Source of the DNA: Sphingomonas panacisoli
GTDB lineage: Bacteria; Pseudomonadota; Alphaproteobacteria; Sphingomonadales; Sphingomonadaceae
Assembly: GCF_007859635.1 (NCBI RefSeq)
Contig: NZ_CP042306.1
Coordinates: 372,001-436,000 of the forward strand
Length of the DNA stretch: 64,000 bases
Direction of reading: 5' to 3'
The translations under genes were made by a program, and so were the position numbers. The notes under the pieces were generated by a model. That model was not told the origin of the DNA, did no database searches, and was given only the letters and a program-made list of their open reading frames with translations. Shown piece by piece: positions 34,890-44,555 of the stretch (within the stretch, counting starts at the first letter, position 1; each line of letters begins with the position of its first letter).

Positions 34890-36289
34890 TCGCGCGGGAT
34901 AAAGGCACCCGACCGGACCTGACCGCCTTCATGGACGAACTGCGCGGCCACGTCAGAGGCCGCGTGGCAACCGATGCCGCCACACGCGATGCGCACGGTC
35001 GTGGCGAGGGCCTGCATGAAACCATGGCGCCCGACGCGGTGGTATTCGGTGAAGACAGCGATGACATCGCGACAACTATAAAGTTCTGCGCGAAAGCTGG
35101 TGTGCCCGTGATCCCTTTTGGTGCGGGCACATCGCTCGAGGGCCAGGTACAGGCGCTTCGAGGCGGCGTCTGTCTCGACCTGTCGGCAATGGACAGGGTT
35201 TTGGAAGTGAGCGTCGATGACCTCGATTGCAGGGTGGAGGCGGGTCTCACGCGCGAGGCGCTCAACGCCCATCTTCGTGACATGGGTGTTTTCTTCCCGC
35301 TCGACCCAGGCGCCAACGCTACACTCGGAGGAATGGCGGCGACACGTGCAAGCGGAACCAATGCTGTTAGATACGGCACGATGCGCGACATCGTGCTTGG
35401 GCTTACGGTAGTCACACCCTCGGGCGAAATCATAAGAACTGGAGGTCGCACCCGCAAATCCTCCGCAGGCTATGATTTAACCCGGCTCTATATCGGGAGC
35501 GAAGGAACGCTCGGCGTTATTACCGAGCTGCAGCTTAAGTTGTTCGGAATTCCCGAACAGATAAGCGCTGGTCTCTGCCAGTTCATTTCGCTCGAGGATG
35601 CCGTGAACGCAGTCATCGTCATTCTTCAAATGGGGATTGACGTAGCACGCGTCGAACTTCTGGATGACCGGCAGATGCGTGCGTGCATCGCTTATTCCAG
35701 ACTCGCACCCTTACAGCCAATTCCGACATTGTTCCTCGAATTCCATGGCTCGCCGGCGATCGTAGCAGACACGACCACGCACGTGCGTGGGATCTTGAAA
35801 GCAAATGGCGGCGGTGCGCTGCAGTTGGCGCATACAGAGGAAGACCGGAACAAGCTTTGGAAGGCACGCCACGACGCATATTGGGCGGCTCGTGCGATCG
35901 CGCCGGGTTTTGACGGTATTGCGACCGATGCGTGCGTGCCGATCTCGAAATTGGCGCATTGCATCAGGGAGGCAAAAGCGGAGGCTTCAGCAAGCGGACT
36001 CCCCCATGCTCTGGTTGGCCACGTGGGAGACGGCAACTTTCATATGCTTATACTGTTTGACCCCAAGTCCGCCGACGGAAGGGGCCGCGCAGAAGCGCTG
36101 GCGTTGAACATTGCAAGGCGATCCATTCGTCATGGCGGTACTTGCACTGGAGAGCACGGTATCGGTCTGGGCAAGCTGGAAATGCTCTATGAGGAGCACG
36201 GTGAATCGATCGAGGTTATGCGGCAGATCAAGTTGGCGCTTGATCCGAATAACCTTATGAACCCCGGTAAGACGATCCCGTTGCCATAG
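34886..36289 (+). CDS. FAD-linked D-2-hydroxyacid dehydrogenase (GlcD/D-lactate type)
   Basis: 467 residues of the FAD_binding_4/FAD-oxidase_C type. The PP-loop (VPVIPFGAGTSLEGQVQALR), ATLGGMAATRASGTNAVRYG, SSAGYDLTRLYIGSEGTLG and the C-terminal HVGDGNFHMLI and GTCTGEHGIGLGK are characteristic. These enzymes oxidise D-2-hydroxyacids (lactate, glycolate, 2-hydroxyglutarate) to 2-oxoacids, passing electrons to quinone or flavoprotein. GTG start overlaps the previous gene (GTGA). It probably completes the pathway of this cluster. Confidence 0.9.
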   Translation: MIARDKGTRPDLTAFMDELRGHVRGRVATDAATRDAHGRGEGLHETMAPDAVVFGEDSDDIATTIKFCAKAGVPVIPFGAGTSLEGQVQALRGGVCLDLSAMDRVLEVSVDDLDCRVEAGLTREALNAHLRDMGVFFPLDPGANATLGGMAATRASGTNAVRYGTMRDIVLGLTVVTPSGEIIRTGGRTRKSSAGYDLTRLYIGSEGTLGVITELQLKLFGIPEQISAGLCQFISLEDAVNAVIVILQMGIDVARVELLDDRQMRACIAYSRLAPLQPIPTLFLEFHGSPAIVADTTTHVRGILKANGGGALQLAHTEEDRNKLWKARHDAYWAARAIAPGFDGIATDACVPISKLAHCIREAKAEASASGLPHALVGHVGDGNFHMLILFDPKSADGRGRAEALALNIARRSIRHGGTCTGEHGIGLGKLEMLYEEHGESIEVMRQIKLALDPNNLMNPGKTIPLP

Positions 36290-36399
36290 CTCGCCCGCGA
36301 AAATCTGTTGTCGGCGGGCCAGAACAGCGGGGTGAGGTTGCCAGATTATGAAACGTCAGACTCGCACCATCGCCCCTAACCCCCAACTAGCTCAAGTAC

Positions 36400-37190
36400 A
36401 TTTGCTTGCCTGAAGGCGCGATTTGCCGATGCCAACCCATCTCCAAGCCGCCAAGGCATTTGGCGTCCTGACGACCGCCCGGATGACATATGGTGCGCTC
36501 TTGCTAATCCAACAAGTCGACGGCGCAGGAGCAGCGCCGGCTTCACCAACCCAAGTTTTCACCGATCCCAAATCACCTGCCTTGATCATTTCGCTTCTCG
36601 TGACGCGGATCGGCGTCGCGTCGATCGTGCCATCGGCAAAACCCGGTATGGTTGTTGCGTACCCCAGCTTAAGCGGAAGGGCGGAGAGCAGCAGCCCCGT
36701 CATTCCGCCATGCATGTCATAATGTCGCCACTGCAACGTTCATCTCGCTTAGCCAGTCTGATGTGGATGTGTCGACAGGAAGCTGCGGCCGCCATCAACT
36801 TGTCGGCATAATCGTGACAGTTCTGCGAGGTAACGACCAGATCGCCCAGCTCGGCCACCTTCAGCTCGGTCGACAGCCGGACGAATACTGATTTTGTTGA
36901 AGCGAGGGTCGCGGGGGAGCGCGTGGTAATTGCGGACATCGATCGCCGCTCTCCTGGCGCAGAGTTTAGGTCGGAAGCCATAGATATGGCCAGTCGGCCG
37001 GACGATCCGCGAAACGGTCCGCACCCCGTAGCCGCCACGAGTTTCTCGGCCATTTGGGGTAACAGAGGGAAAACCGCCCCCTTTCGCATCGGCAGCCGAA
37101 ATGCTCGGACTTTCGGAGGTCGGCCCGGGCGATGCCGTCATCGATTTCGTGCCCGGCGAAAAATATTACTGGACGCGGTTATTCAGCCCG
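36400..37190. pseudogene. scrambled SAM methyltransferase remnants
   Basis: Pieces of a class I methyltransferase common in sphingomonads are recognisable in several frames. On the plus strand near 37085-37190: AAEMLGLSEVGPGDAVIDFV with GEKYYWTRLFS (N-terminal SAM-binding loop). On the minus strand: RTVSRIVRPTGHIYGF (37021-36974) and, in another frame, LVVTSQNCHDYADK (36840-36799). The orientation switch and the frame changes show a rearranged, non-functional gene. The opposite-strand arrangement suggests an inversion or two separate remnants. Confidence 0.6.
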
Positions 37191-37551
37191 TGGCTTGTTC
37201 GGCGCGCGCGGGATCGGCAAGCGCCTTGGTTATCGCGGGAGAGACGGCCTGCTTAGCGACAATCGCGGTTGGGACCGCCAGCGCCGCAGCTGCCGCCAAG
37301 ATCGTCAGTTACCCATTGCTCTTTCCCATGATTTTTGTGCTAGCGGGCTATTGCCGATTGGCGGGATTGATGACGCTTTTGCTTTAAACATCCAGATTAG
37401 CGACACCAAGGGGGCTGTGATCGAGAGCCCCATGCAGCTCCCGAAAGCGGACATTAGGCGTGAACCGGGGAAACGGACCCCTAGGTCTCAAATAGCGCTT
37501 TAGGTTTCTAACACACCCGCTAGACTCGCCGTTATAAACGGAGGCTTTCGT

Positions 37552-38439
37552 GTGCTGAAACTTGATGCGGTAACTCACATCTATCCGAATGGTACGTGTG
37601 CGCTCGACGATGTGACTTTAAACATCCCAAAAGGCATGTACGGGCTGCTCGGGCCCAACGGAGCGGGCAAGTCGACGCTGATGCGATCGGTCGCGACGCT
37701 CCAGACGCCGACCTTTGGCAGCATCTGTTTCGGCGACATAGACGTTATCGCCGCGCCCGAACGCTTGCGTGAACGGCTCGGTTATTTGCCGCAGGATTTC
37801 GGCGTATATCCGCGTGTGTCGGCCTACGAAATGCTCGACTACATGGCGGTCCTGAAGGGCGTTGCCTCCGCGCCCGAACGCAAGGACACGGTTGAGACTT
37901 TGCTCAACCAGACCAATTTATGGGCTGTGCGGAAAAAGGCGATCGCCGGCTTTTCTGGCGGGATGCGCCAGCGTTTCGGTATCGCTCAGGCGTTGATCGG
38001 CAACCCCGAACTGATCATCGTCGATGAACCGACCGCGGGGCTCGATCCGGAGGAGCGCAACCGTTTCCTCAACCTGCTCGCCGAAATCGGCGAGAACGTG
38101 GTGGTGATCCTCTCGACGCATATCGTCGACGACGTCGCGGACCTTTGTCCGCGCATGGCCGTGCTAGCCGCCGGCAAGATCCAGATCGAGGGTGCGCCGC
38201 ACCAGCTCATCGAGCGATCGCGCGGCAGTGTGTGGGCGAAGACGATCCCGCGCGAGCAACTCGACGAGTATCGTGAGCGGTTCGAGGTGATCTCGACGCG
38301 GCTGTTCGCGGGGCGCACGATCATCCACGTCCTGTCGCCGAGCGATCCGGACGACGGGTTCAAGGCGGTCGAAGGTGGGCTCGAGGACGTCTATTTCTCG
38401 ACGCTGGCGCAAACGCGCCGCGCGTCCGTCGCCGCCTGA
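37552..38439 (+). CDS. ABC transporter ATP-binding protein
   Basis: 295 residues. Walker A GLLGPNGAGKST, signature FSGGMRQR, Walker B LIIVDEPTAGLDP and the H-loop THIVDD are complete. An unusual C-terminal extension of about 80 residues follows. It is the ATPase for the fused permease-peptidase encoded 8 bases later. GTG start after CGGAGG. Confidence 0.95.
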   Translation: MLKLDAVTHIYPNGTCALDDVTLNIPKGMYGLLGPNGAGKSTLMRSVATLQTPTFGSICFGDIDVIAAPERLRERLGYLPQDFGVYPRVSAYEMLDYMAVLKGVASAPERKDTVETLLNQTNLWAVRKKAIAGFSGGMRQRFGIAQALIGNPELIIVDEPTAGLDPEERNRFLNLLAEIGENVVVILSTHIVDDVADLCPRMAVLAAGKIQIEGAPHQLIERSRGSVWAKTIPREQLDEYRERFEVISTRLFAGRTIIHVLSPSDPDDGFKAVEGGLEDVYFSTLAQTRRASVAA

Positions 38440-38447
38440 GCGCGACG

Positions 38448-41400
38448 ATGTTCGGCAAAATCGCCCGCTTCGAGCTGCGCTACCAGCTCCGCAACCCGGT
38501 ATTCTGGGTCGTCGCCATCCTGTTCTTCCTGCTGACATTCGGGTCGGTCACGATCGAGCAGATCCAGATCGGAAGCGGCGGCAACATCCACAAGAACGCA
38601 CCGCTGGCGATCGCGCGGACCAGCCTGGTCTTCTCGATGTTCTACATGTTCGTCACCACGGCTTTCGTCGCAAACGTGATCGTGCGCGACGACGAAAGCG
38701 GGTTCGGGCCGATGGTCAAATCGACCCGGGTCAGCAAGTTCGACTACCTGATGGCGCGCTTCCTCGGCACCTTCCTGGTCGCGGCGATTTCGTTCGTCAT
38801 GGTGCCGCTGGCGATCTGGTTCGGGTCGCTGATGCCGTGGGTCGATGCGGAGACCCTCGGGCCAAATCACTGGTCCGCCTATCTGTTCAGCTATTTCGCG
38901 CTGGCGCTGCCCAACCTCCTCCTTACGGCGTCGATCTTCTTCGCGGTCGCGACGATGATGCGGTCGATGATGTACAGCTATGTCGGGGTGGTTGTCTTCC
39001 TAGTCGGCTATATAATCTTCAACGCGGTGGTCCGGACGCGGCCCGAGCTGCGCGACGTGATCGGCTATATCGAACCATTCGGCTTCGCCGCTTACGGTAG
39101 TGTCGCGCGCTACTGGACCGCGTCGGAGTCGAATTCGCTGGTACCCGCGTTCGGCGGCGTGATCCTGTGGAACCGGCTGATATGGTTCGGGGTCTCGCTG
39201 GTCGCGCTGGCGCTTGCGTATTCGCGATTCTCTTTCACCGAGCGCGGCCTCTCCAAACGACGCGCGACGAAGCAGGCGCGAAAGGAACGCAAGCTGGCGG
39301 CGACGTCTCCGCTGGTGGTCGACCGGTTGCCACCGATGCGCCCGGCCCAGGCAGGCTTCGCTCAGCTCCGCGCGCGCTGCGCGTTCGAGATGCGGATGGT
39401 GTTTCGCAGCCCGGCCTTCTTCATCCTGCTCGCGCTGGGGATCGCCAATTCGATAGGCGGTCTGCTGCTCGCGAACGATCTTTACGGCACGCCGCCGCTG
39501 CCGCTCACCTTCGCGGCGATCGGTACACTCGAAGGCGCGTTCACTTTGTTCGTCTGGATCATTGCGATCTATTATTCGGGTGAGCTTGTCTGGCGCGACC
39601 GCGAGCGCAAGTTCCACGAGATTATCGATGCGACCGCGCTGCCCAATTGGGCCTATATGGTACCCAAGACGCTCGCGGTGACCGGCGTGCTGTTCAGCAC
39701 CTTTGTTGCCGCGATGCTGACGGGTATGGCGGTCCAGCTGATCCGCGGCGTGAGCAACGTCGAACTCGGACAGTATGTAACGTGGTATCTGCTGCCGCAG
39801 ACAGTAGACGCGGTGATCCTTGCGGTGCTCGCGGTGTTCGTTCAGGCGCTCAGCCCCAATAAATATCTCGGCTGGGCGATCATGGTGATCTACATCGTCG
39901 CGCAACTGACGCTGTCGAACATCGGCTTCGACCATCCGCTCTACAATTATGGCGCGGCCGGCGGGGCGTCGCTGTCGGACATGAACGGCAACCAGATCGG
40001 CGGTGCGGTGGGCTGGTGGTTACGGCTTTATTGGGGCGCGATGGCGCTCGTGCTGACGATACTTGCGCATCTGTTGTGGCGGCGTGGCACTGAAGCCAGG
40101 CTGAAACCGCGCCTTGCCCGGCTGCCGCGCCGACTGGTTAGCCATGCCGGCGGGCTGATGGCCGCCGCGCTGCTAGTGTTTTTCACAACAGGTACGTTTC
40201 TCTACTGGAACATCGATATCCTCAATACTTATCGCACGCAGGGCGGTCGCGACCGGATGCGCGCGGATTACGAGAAGAAATATTTGAGATTCGAGAACGT
40301 GCTTCAGCCTTCGACGACCGATATCACGCTCAATGTCGCGCTCTATCCCGCCGAACGCCGGGCTGAGACGAGCGGCACATACCGGTTTGTCAACGACACT
40401 GGCGCGCCGGTCGCCGACCTGCACGTGCGTCTGCAGGATTACGACACGAAGATCGTCGCACTCGACATATCCGGCGCCAAACTCGCCATGAACGACGAAT
40501 CGCTCAAATACCGTATCTACCGCTTTGCCACGCCGCTCGCGCCGGGTGCCACCGGCACGATGACGTTCAGGACCGAACGCTGGCAACGTGGCCTGCGCGC
40601 AACCGGCGACGACACTCGCCTGATCGCCAACGGCACATTCCTCAACAATGACGAGCTGACCCCGCAGATAGGGATGAACCGCGACGCGCTGCTTGGCGAT
40701 CCGGTTACGCGGCGGCGCTACGGGCTGCCGTCCGAGCTCCGGATGGCGAAGCTTGAGGACACCTCGGCGCAACGCCGCAACTATGTCGGTGATGCCGACT
40801 GGGTGCGGTCGAACATCACGGTTTCGACCGACGCCGGGCAGACTCCGATTGCGCCGGGGCGTAAGGTCTCGGATACCACCGCCAACGGACGCCGCACTGC
40901 ACATTTTATCTCGGGAGCGCCGATCCTCGCTTTCTTTTCGATCCAGTCGGCGGCTTATGCCCAGAAGTCGCTGATGGCCTACGGGGTGAGGTTGTCGGTC
41001 TTCTACGACCCCAAGCACGCCTATAATGTCGATCGCATGCTGGGGGCGATGAAAACCTCGCTGAGCTACTACCGGACTAATTTCGGCCCCTATCAGTTCG
41101 ACTATGCGCGAATCGTCGAGTTTCCCGGCTACGCCACCTTCGCGCAGGCGTTCGCCGGAACGATTCCCTATTCGGAAGGGATCGGGTTCATCGCCGACAC
41201 GCGCGATCCCGACAAGATCGACTATGTCACCTATGTCACCGCTCACGAACTGGGCCACCAGTACTGGGCGCATCAGGTGATCAGCGCCGACATGCAGGGT
41301 GGCACGATGCTGATCGAGACAATGGCGCAATATTCGGCGCTGATGGTGATGAAGCAGTTGTACGGCGAAGACAAAATCCGCCGCTTCCTGAAGTATGAGC

Positions 41401-42032
41401 TCGATTCCTACCTGCGCGCACGCGGCGGCGAGCGGATCGAGGAACTGCCGCTCGATCGCGTCGAGAACCAGCCCTATATCCATTACCGCAAGGGCGCGGT
41501 GGTGATGTACCTGCTGCAGGACCGGCTGGGCGAAAACAGGGTCAATGCGATGCTGCGGCAATTGCTCGACAAGTATCGCTTCAAGAGCCAGCCTTACCCG
41601 CGGTCGCTCGACCTCGTGAACGGCTTTCTGTCGCTGGCGCGAACTCCGGGCGAGCGCGAACTGGTGCTTGATCTGCTCGACCGCATCACGATCTATGATC
41701 TCAAGGCGAAGACCGCGGACGTCCGCAAATTGCCCGACGGGACATTCGAGACCACCATCAGCGTCGAGGCGGCCAAATTCTACGCCAACGGCAAGGGGGT
41801 TGAGAAAGTCGCGCCAATCGCGGACGACATCGCGATAGGGTTGTTCGACCAGCGGCCGGGGATGGGCGCGTTCGCAGCGAGAGATGTTATTGCCATGCAG
41901 CGCTTCCCAATAAAATCGGGCGTGCAGGTGATCCGCGTGAATTCCAGGCGCAAGCCGGCTTTCGCAGGAATCGATCCCTACAATATGTATGTCGACCGCA
42001 ATAGCGACGATAACTTGGTACCGGTTAGCTGA
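38448..42032 (+). CDS. ABC permease fused to M1-family aminopeptidase
   Basis: 1194 residues. The first 560 contain many membrane helices (FWVVAILFFLLTFGSV, LLLTASIFFAVATMM, WAIMVIYIVAQLTLS) in two ABC-2-type halves. The C-terminal half carries a gluzincin site, HELGHQYWAHQ at residue 933, with a Glu 20 residues after the second His (MLIETMAQYSALMVM). M1 peptidases remove N-terminal residues; here the domain should face the periplasm and act on what the transporter delivers or imports. Such fusions occur in Bacteroidetes and sphingomonads; substrate unknown. Confidence 0.9.
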   Translation: MFGKIARFELRYQLRNPVFWVVAILFFLLTFGSVTIEQIQIGSGGNIHKNAPLAIARTSLVFSMFYMFVTTAFVANVIVRDDESGFGPMVKSTRVSKFDYLMARFLGTFLVAAISFVMVPLAIWFGSLMPWVDAETLGPNHWSAYLFSYFALALPNLLLTASIFFAVATMMRSMMYSYVGVVVFLVGYIIFNAVVRTRPELRDVIGYIEPFGFAAYGSVARYWTASESNSLVPAFGGVILWNRLIWFGVSLVALALAYSRFSFTERGLSKRRATKQARKERKLAATSPLVVDRLPPMRPAQAGFAQLRARCAFEMRMVFRSPAFFILLALGIANSIGGLLLANDLYGTPPLPLTFAAIGTLEGAFTLFVWIIAIYYSGELVWRDRERKFHEIIDATALPNWAYMVPKTLAVTGVLFSTFVAAMLTGMAVQLIRGVSNVELGQYVTWYLLPQTVDAVILAVLAVFVQALSPNKYLGWAIMVIYIVAQLTLSNIGFDHPLYNYGAAGGASLSDMNGNQIGGAVGWWLRLYWGAMALVLTILAHLLWRRGTEARLKPRLARLPRRLVSHAGGLMAAALLVFFTTGTFLYWNIDILNTYRTQGGRDRMRADYEKKYLRFENVLQPSTTDITLNVALYPAERRAETSGTYRFVNDTGAPVADLHVRLQDYDTKIVALDISGAKLAMNDESLKYRIYRFATPLAPGATGTMTFRTERWQRGLRATGDDTRLIANGTFLNNDELTPQIGMNRDALLGDPVTRRRYGLPSELRMAKLEDTSAQRRNYVGDADWVRSNITVSTDAGQTPIAPGRKVSDTTANGRRTAHFISGAPILAFFSIQSAAYAQKSLMAYGVRLSVFYDPKHAYNVDRMLGAMKTSLSYYRTNFGPYQFDYARIVEFPGYATFAQAFAGTIPYSEGIGFIADTRDPDKIDYVTYVTAHELGHQYWAHQVISADMQGGTMLIETMAQYSALMVMKQLYGEDKIRRFLKYELDSYLRARGGERIEELPLDRVENQPYIHYRKGAVVMYLLQDRLGENRVNAMLRQLLDKYRFKSQPYPRSLDLVNGFLSLARTPGERELVLDLLDRITIYDLKAKTADVRKLPDGTFETTISVEAAKFYANGKGVEKVAPIADDIAIGLFDQRPGMGAFAARDVIAMQRFPIKSGVQVIRVNSRRKPAFAGIDPYNMYVDRNSDDNLVPVS

Positions 42033-42195
42033 TCAGATGGAACGTATCGGTGCGCCGCTCCAATCATGTTTCGGCGCTTTCACGCTCAGGCGGTGGCCGC
42101 TTAGTGCCCACTTGCGGACATTCCGCCGGGCGGCGCGAAGCCTCGAAAGGCTGCCGTCAGACTAAAGCGAACTCGTCTCCGTTCGCTAGTGTCCG

Positions 42196-42430
42196 TTCTT
42201 TCAAGCCGGCAGCCTAGCTCGCGACCATTTGCCACTCAGCTAGCGCGGCCGAGCGGCGTTCCTTGTAGGTCTGTCGATCAACGAGATGGCGTTCCAAGGC
42301 GAAGCGATTGTGGACGTTGGCCTGGACGGAAGCGAACTTCTGTAAGCTCTTCATCCGTCGGAACCGGAGCATCGCCCGTTCTTGTCGTCAGAAAGACTGG
42401 TGGCTGTTCTCACGCCTGACCGGTTCGGCG
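42196..42430 (-). mobile_element. IS6-family transposase C-terminal remnant, copy 1
   Basis: Read on the minus strand: ENSHQSF, a TGA stop, then RQERAMLRFRRMKSLQKFAS and VQANVHNRFALERHLVDRQT, ending EWQMVAS and a stop. This is the tail of an IS6-type DDE transposase. A 113-base perfect copy (42232-42344) recurs at 44072-44184 in the same orientation. The body of the gene is missing. Confidence 0.65.
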
Positions 42431-42606
42431 CTGATGGCCCTTATTTGTTCGGTGCGTTCGGGGCCGCCGATATAATGTATCCGGCAGTAGCGACGCGCTT
42501 CGCAAATCATCTTGTTGATCTATCCCTCACGGCACACCAATTCGTTAAAGTGATGTTGAATCATCCTTGGTTGGCCGAGTGGAGACTGGATCGGCCAGCC
42601 AAATAA
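42417..42606 (+). pseudogene. glutathione S-transferase C-terminal fragment
   Basis: GPYLFGAFGAADIMYPAVAT followed by RFANHLVDLS and a helical tail resembles the last 60 residues of a GST (the FGAFSAADAMYAPVVTRF region). The N-terminal thioredoxin-like part is absent because the IS6 remnant abuts it. Non-functional. Confidence 0.6.
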
Positions 42607-42686
42607 AGCCTCGCAGCGCGTCAACGCTAGCGTCACACTTCGCCGGCAAAGCTCCTTCCATTGGGTACCTCCGCATTGGGGCGCAA

Positions 42687-42764
42687 GGTCGCGCGCTCGT
42701 AACCGAGATCGATCAGTTCCTCGGTTTGATTGGCGCCAAGCGAACGACCAAGCCCTCGGTGCTC
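42687..42764 (+). pseudogene. fragment of the wHTH gene at 45136-45624
   Basis: GRALVTEIDQFLGLIGAKRT matches GRALVTEIDEFLDSIGAKRA of the gene at 45136-45624. It is in the opposite orientation relative to that gene and embedded in non-coding DNA, so it is a stray duplicated piece. Remaining bases 42765-43168 hold nothing I recognise. Confidence 0.55.
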
Positions 42765-43168
42765 GCTATATGCGACCGCGGCGGCGAGTCGTCGATTGGC
42801 ATGTCCGATAAATGGTCAGCGGCGCTCGAAATGCTGTGGGCGTCCCCGACGCGCGCTCGACCCCTATGAAGCGCAACCATACTATTAGACACTATTGGAC
42901 TGGTCTCTCAACGCGAGTCTGCGATCATTACCGCCGCGCTAGCGTGGGAGCTTTCTCAGACTAAACTCGGAGAGCTTGATGCACCCCAAGAGTCTTGCGA
43001 CCGGTGTCTGTGCTGCAACCTTGTTGACCCGCTCAGCGTCGACGCGAATCGCGCTGGAGTCCACGGCCCCCGGTCCTGCGCCATCGCGAAGGACGGCGAT
43101 AGCCCGATATCGGGCTCGCGACTGACGCCTCTACGAGACGACTGCACCAGTCTTCAAAAGGAAATTTC

Positions 43169-43957
43169 ATGCGAGCACATGCCGTCGTGGCTCTTGCCGT
43201 CACTTTGTTAGCGAGTTCGGGCTCCGCCCAGTCTACGAAAAATTGTGTCACGCGCGCGGTCGGGTTGGGTGATGGCACGGTGAATGCCGCGCGACTTAAA
43301 CCCTATGACAATGCTTTCACCTTCGTGACCCGACTAGAGAATGGTGAAAGTTTGTCTCCGGGCATCTGGACCGACCAGCTGCGTATACGGACCATCGACG
43401 GCCGACAGGTCATGGTTCGCACGCAAAGCCTCGCTTATTATAACGGGCGGGTGCTGACGAGCGTCAACGTTTTCGATCCCGTCACCTTCGCACCGATCAG
43501 CGGCATCATTAACAATCCCGATCGCACTCTGGAAAAGTGGACCTTCACGGAAAAGACTGCGGAGGTACATTCAACTGGGGCGGATGGGAGGGAATCCGTG
43601 CGCAACGTGGAATTCGCCAAACCCGCTTACGACTTCAATTGCTGCATGCGCAGCCTAATCCCAGCTGCGTTACCGTTGCGCGTCGGTGCTGTGTTCGCGT
43701 TGCCCGGAATTGTTGCCGACGAAGGGGATCCGGACGTCGTGACGTTTCGCGTTCTCAAGCGTGAAAAGGTAAAGGCCGGCTATCGCGGCATGATCGACGC
43801 CTGGGTCGTACAATCGCCGGTACCGGGTGGCGGAGAGGCTACCTTCTGGATTGCCGATACCGCGCCCTATCTCGTCCACATGACTCTCACGGGCGTTCCC
43901 GCAAATAAGACCGCCGAAGGCCTGCATTATGACCAATCCTACGACATGATCGGATAA
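43169..43957 (+). CDS. secreted hypothetical protein, 262 aa
   Basis: AAAGGAAA lies 6 bases before the ATG. Signal MRAHAVVALAVTLLASSGSA, cut before QSTK. The mature protein is beta-rich; EKWTFTEKTAEV, FNCCMRSLIPAALPLRVG and TAPYLVHMTLTGVP resemble a DUF3108-like periplasmic or outer-membrane-related fold. A CC pair is notable. It lies between two direct-repeat IS6 remnants and could have been mobilised between them. Confidence 0.55.
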   Translation: MRAHAVVALAVTLLASSGSAQSTKNCVTRAVGLGDGTVNAARLKPYDNAFTFVTRLENGESLSPGIWTDQLRIRTIDGRQVMVRTQSLAYYNGRVLTSVNVFDPVTFAPISGIINNPDRTLEKWTFTEKTAEVHSTGADGRESVRNVEFAKPAYDFNCCMRSLIPAALPLRVGAVFALPGIVADEGDPDVVTFRVLKREKVKAGYRGMIDAWVVQSPVPGGGEATFWIADTAPYLVHMTLTGVPANKTAEGLHYDQSYDMIG

Positions 43958-44029
43958 CGGCGCGAACAAAATCGACGCAGTGACATGACCCGTGCTGTCA
44001 GTCTGAAGCGAACTCGTCTTTCCACGATG

Positions 44030-44275
44030 GAGCTTGGTCTCGAGGGCAGGGGCCTAGCTCGCGAGGGACCACCACTCAGCTAGCGCGGCCGAGCGGCGTT
44101 CCTTGTAGGTCTGTCGATCAACGAGATGGCGTTCCAAGGCGAAGCGATTGTGGACGTTGGCCTGGACGGAAGCGAACTTCTGTAGCGACTTCATTCGTCA
44201 GAACCTGAGCATCGCTCGCTCCCTTCGTCGGAATGACAGGTGACCACTAGCTTGCGAGGGATTGCCACTTAGCGA
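44030..44275 (-). mobile_element. IS6-family transposase remnant, copy 2 (and a third stub)
   Basis: 44072-44184 is identical over 113 bases to copy 1. On the minus strand it reads GHLSFRRRERAMLRF, TGA, RMKSLQKFAS and so on, ending EW(Q/W)xxAS. A third partial end at about 44245-44275 reads LAKWQSLAS and a stop. Same orientation as copy 1, separated by 1840 bases containing the secreted-protein gene. Bases 44276-44555 hold only short frames that I cannot support as genes. Confidence 0.6.
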
Positions 44276-44555
44276 GGCCCATGAGCGCCCCCCCTACCGG
44301 GTCGTTCCGGCCCATGCCGTTGACAACGCGCGGCTGGCCGTTGACAGCATTTTATCGCGCCAGGCCGATCCGTATGCCCAACACTTCGGCGGTCACTTTG
44401 CGCAACCGAGACGGTATCCTTTTAGTTCTAGGGACCAACGGCAGCTTCGTGCCGTAAATTCTGCTGTTCCGGCAATCGCGCTAGTTGCTCCAAAAGCGTA
44501 CGATTATCTACACCGGAGCGGTCCGGCATACGCATTAAAACAGAAGCTTGCTTCC

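Noticed and set aside
39000..39935. 311-residue minus-strand frame inside the permease-peptidase
   Set aside because: High-GC shadow of a strongly supported gene; Arg/His/Glu-rich and without motifs.
40173..41561. 462-residue minus-strand frame opposite the M1 domain
   Set aside because: High-GC antisense frame; the plus strand carries the intact HELGH motif.
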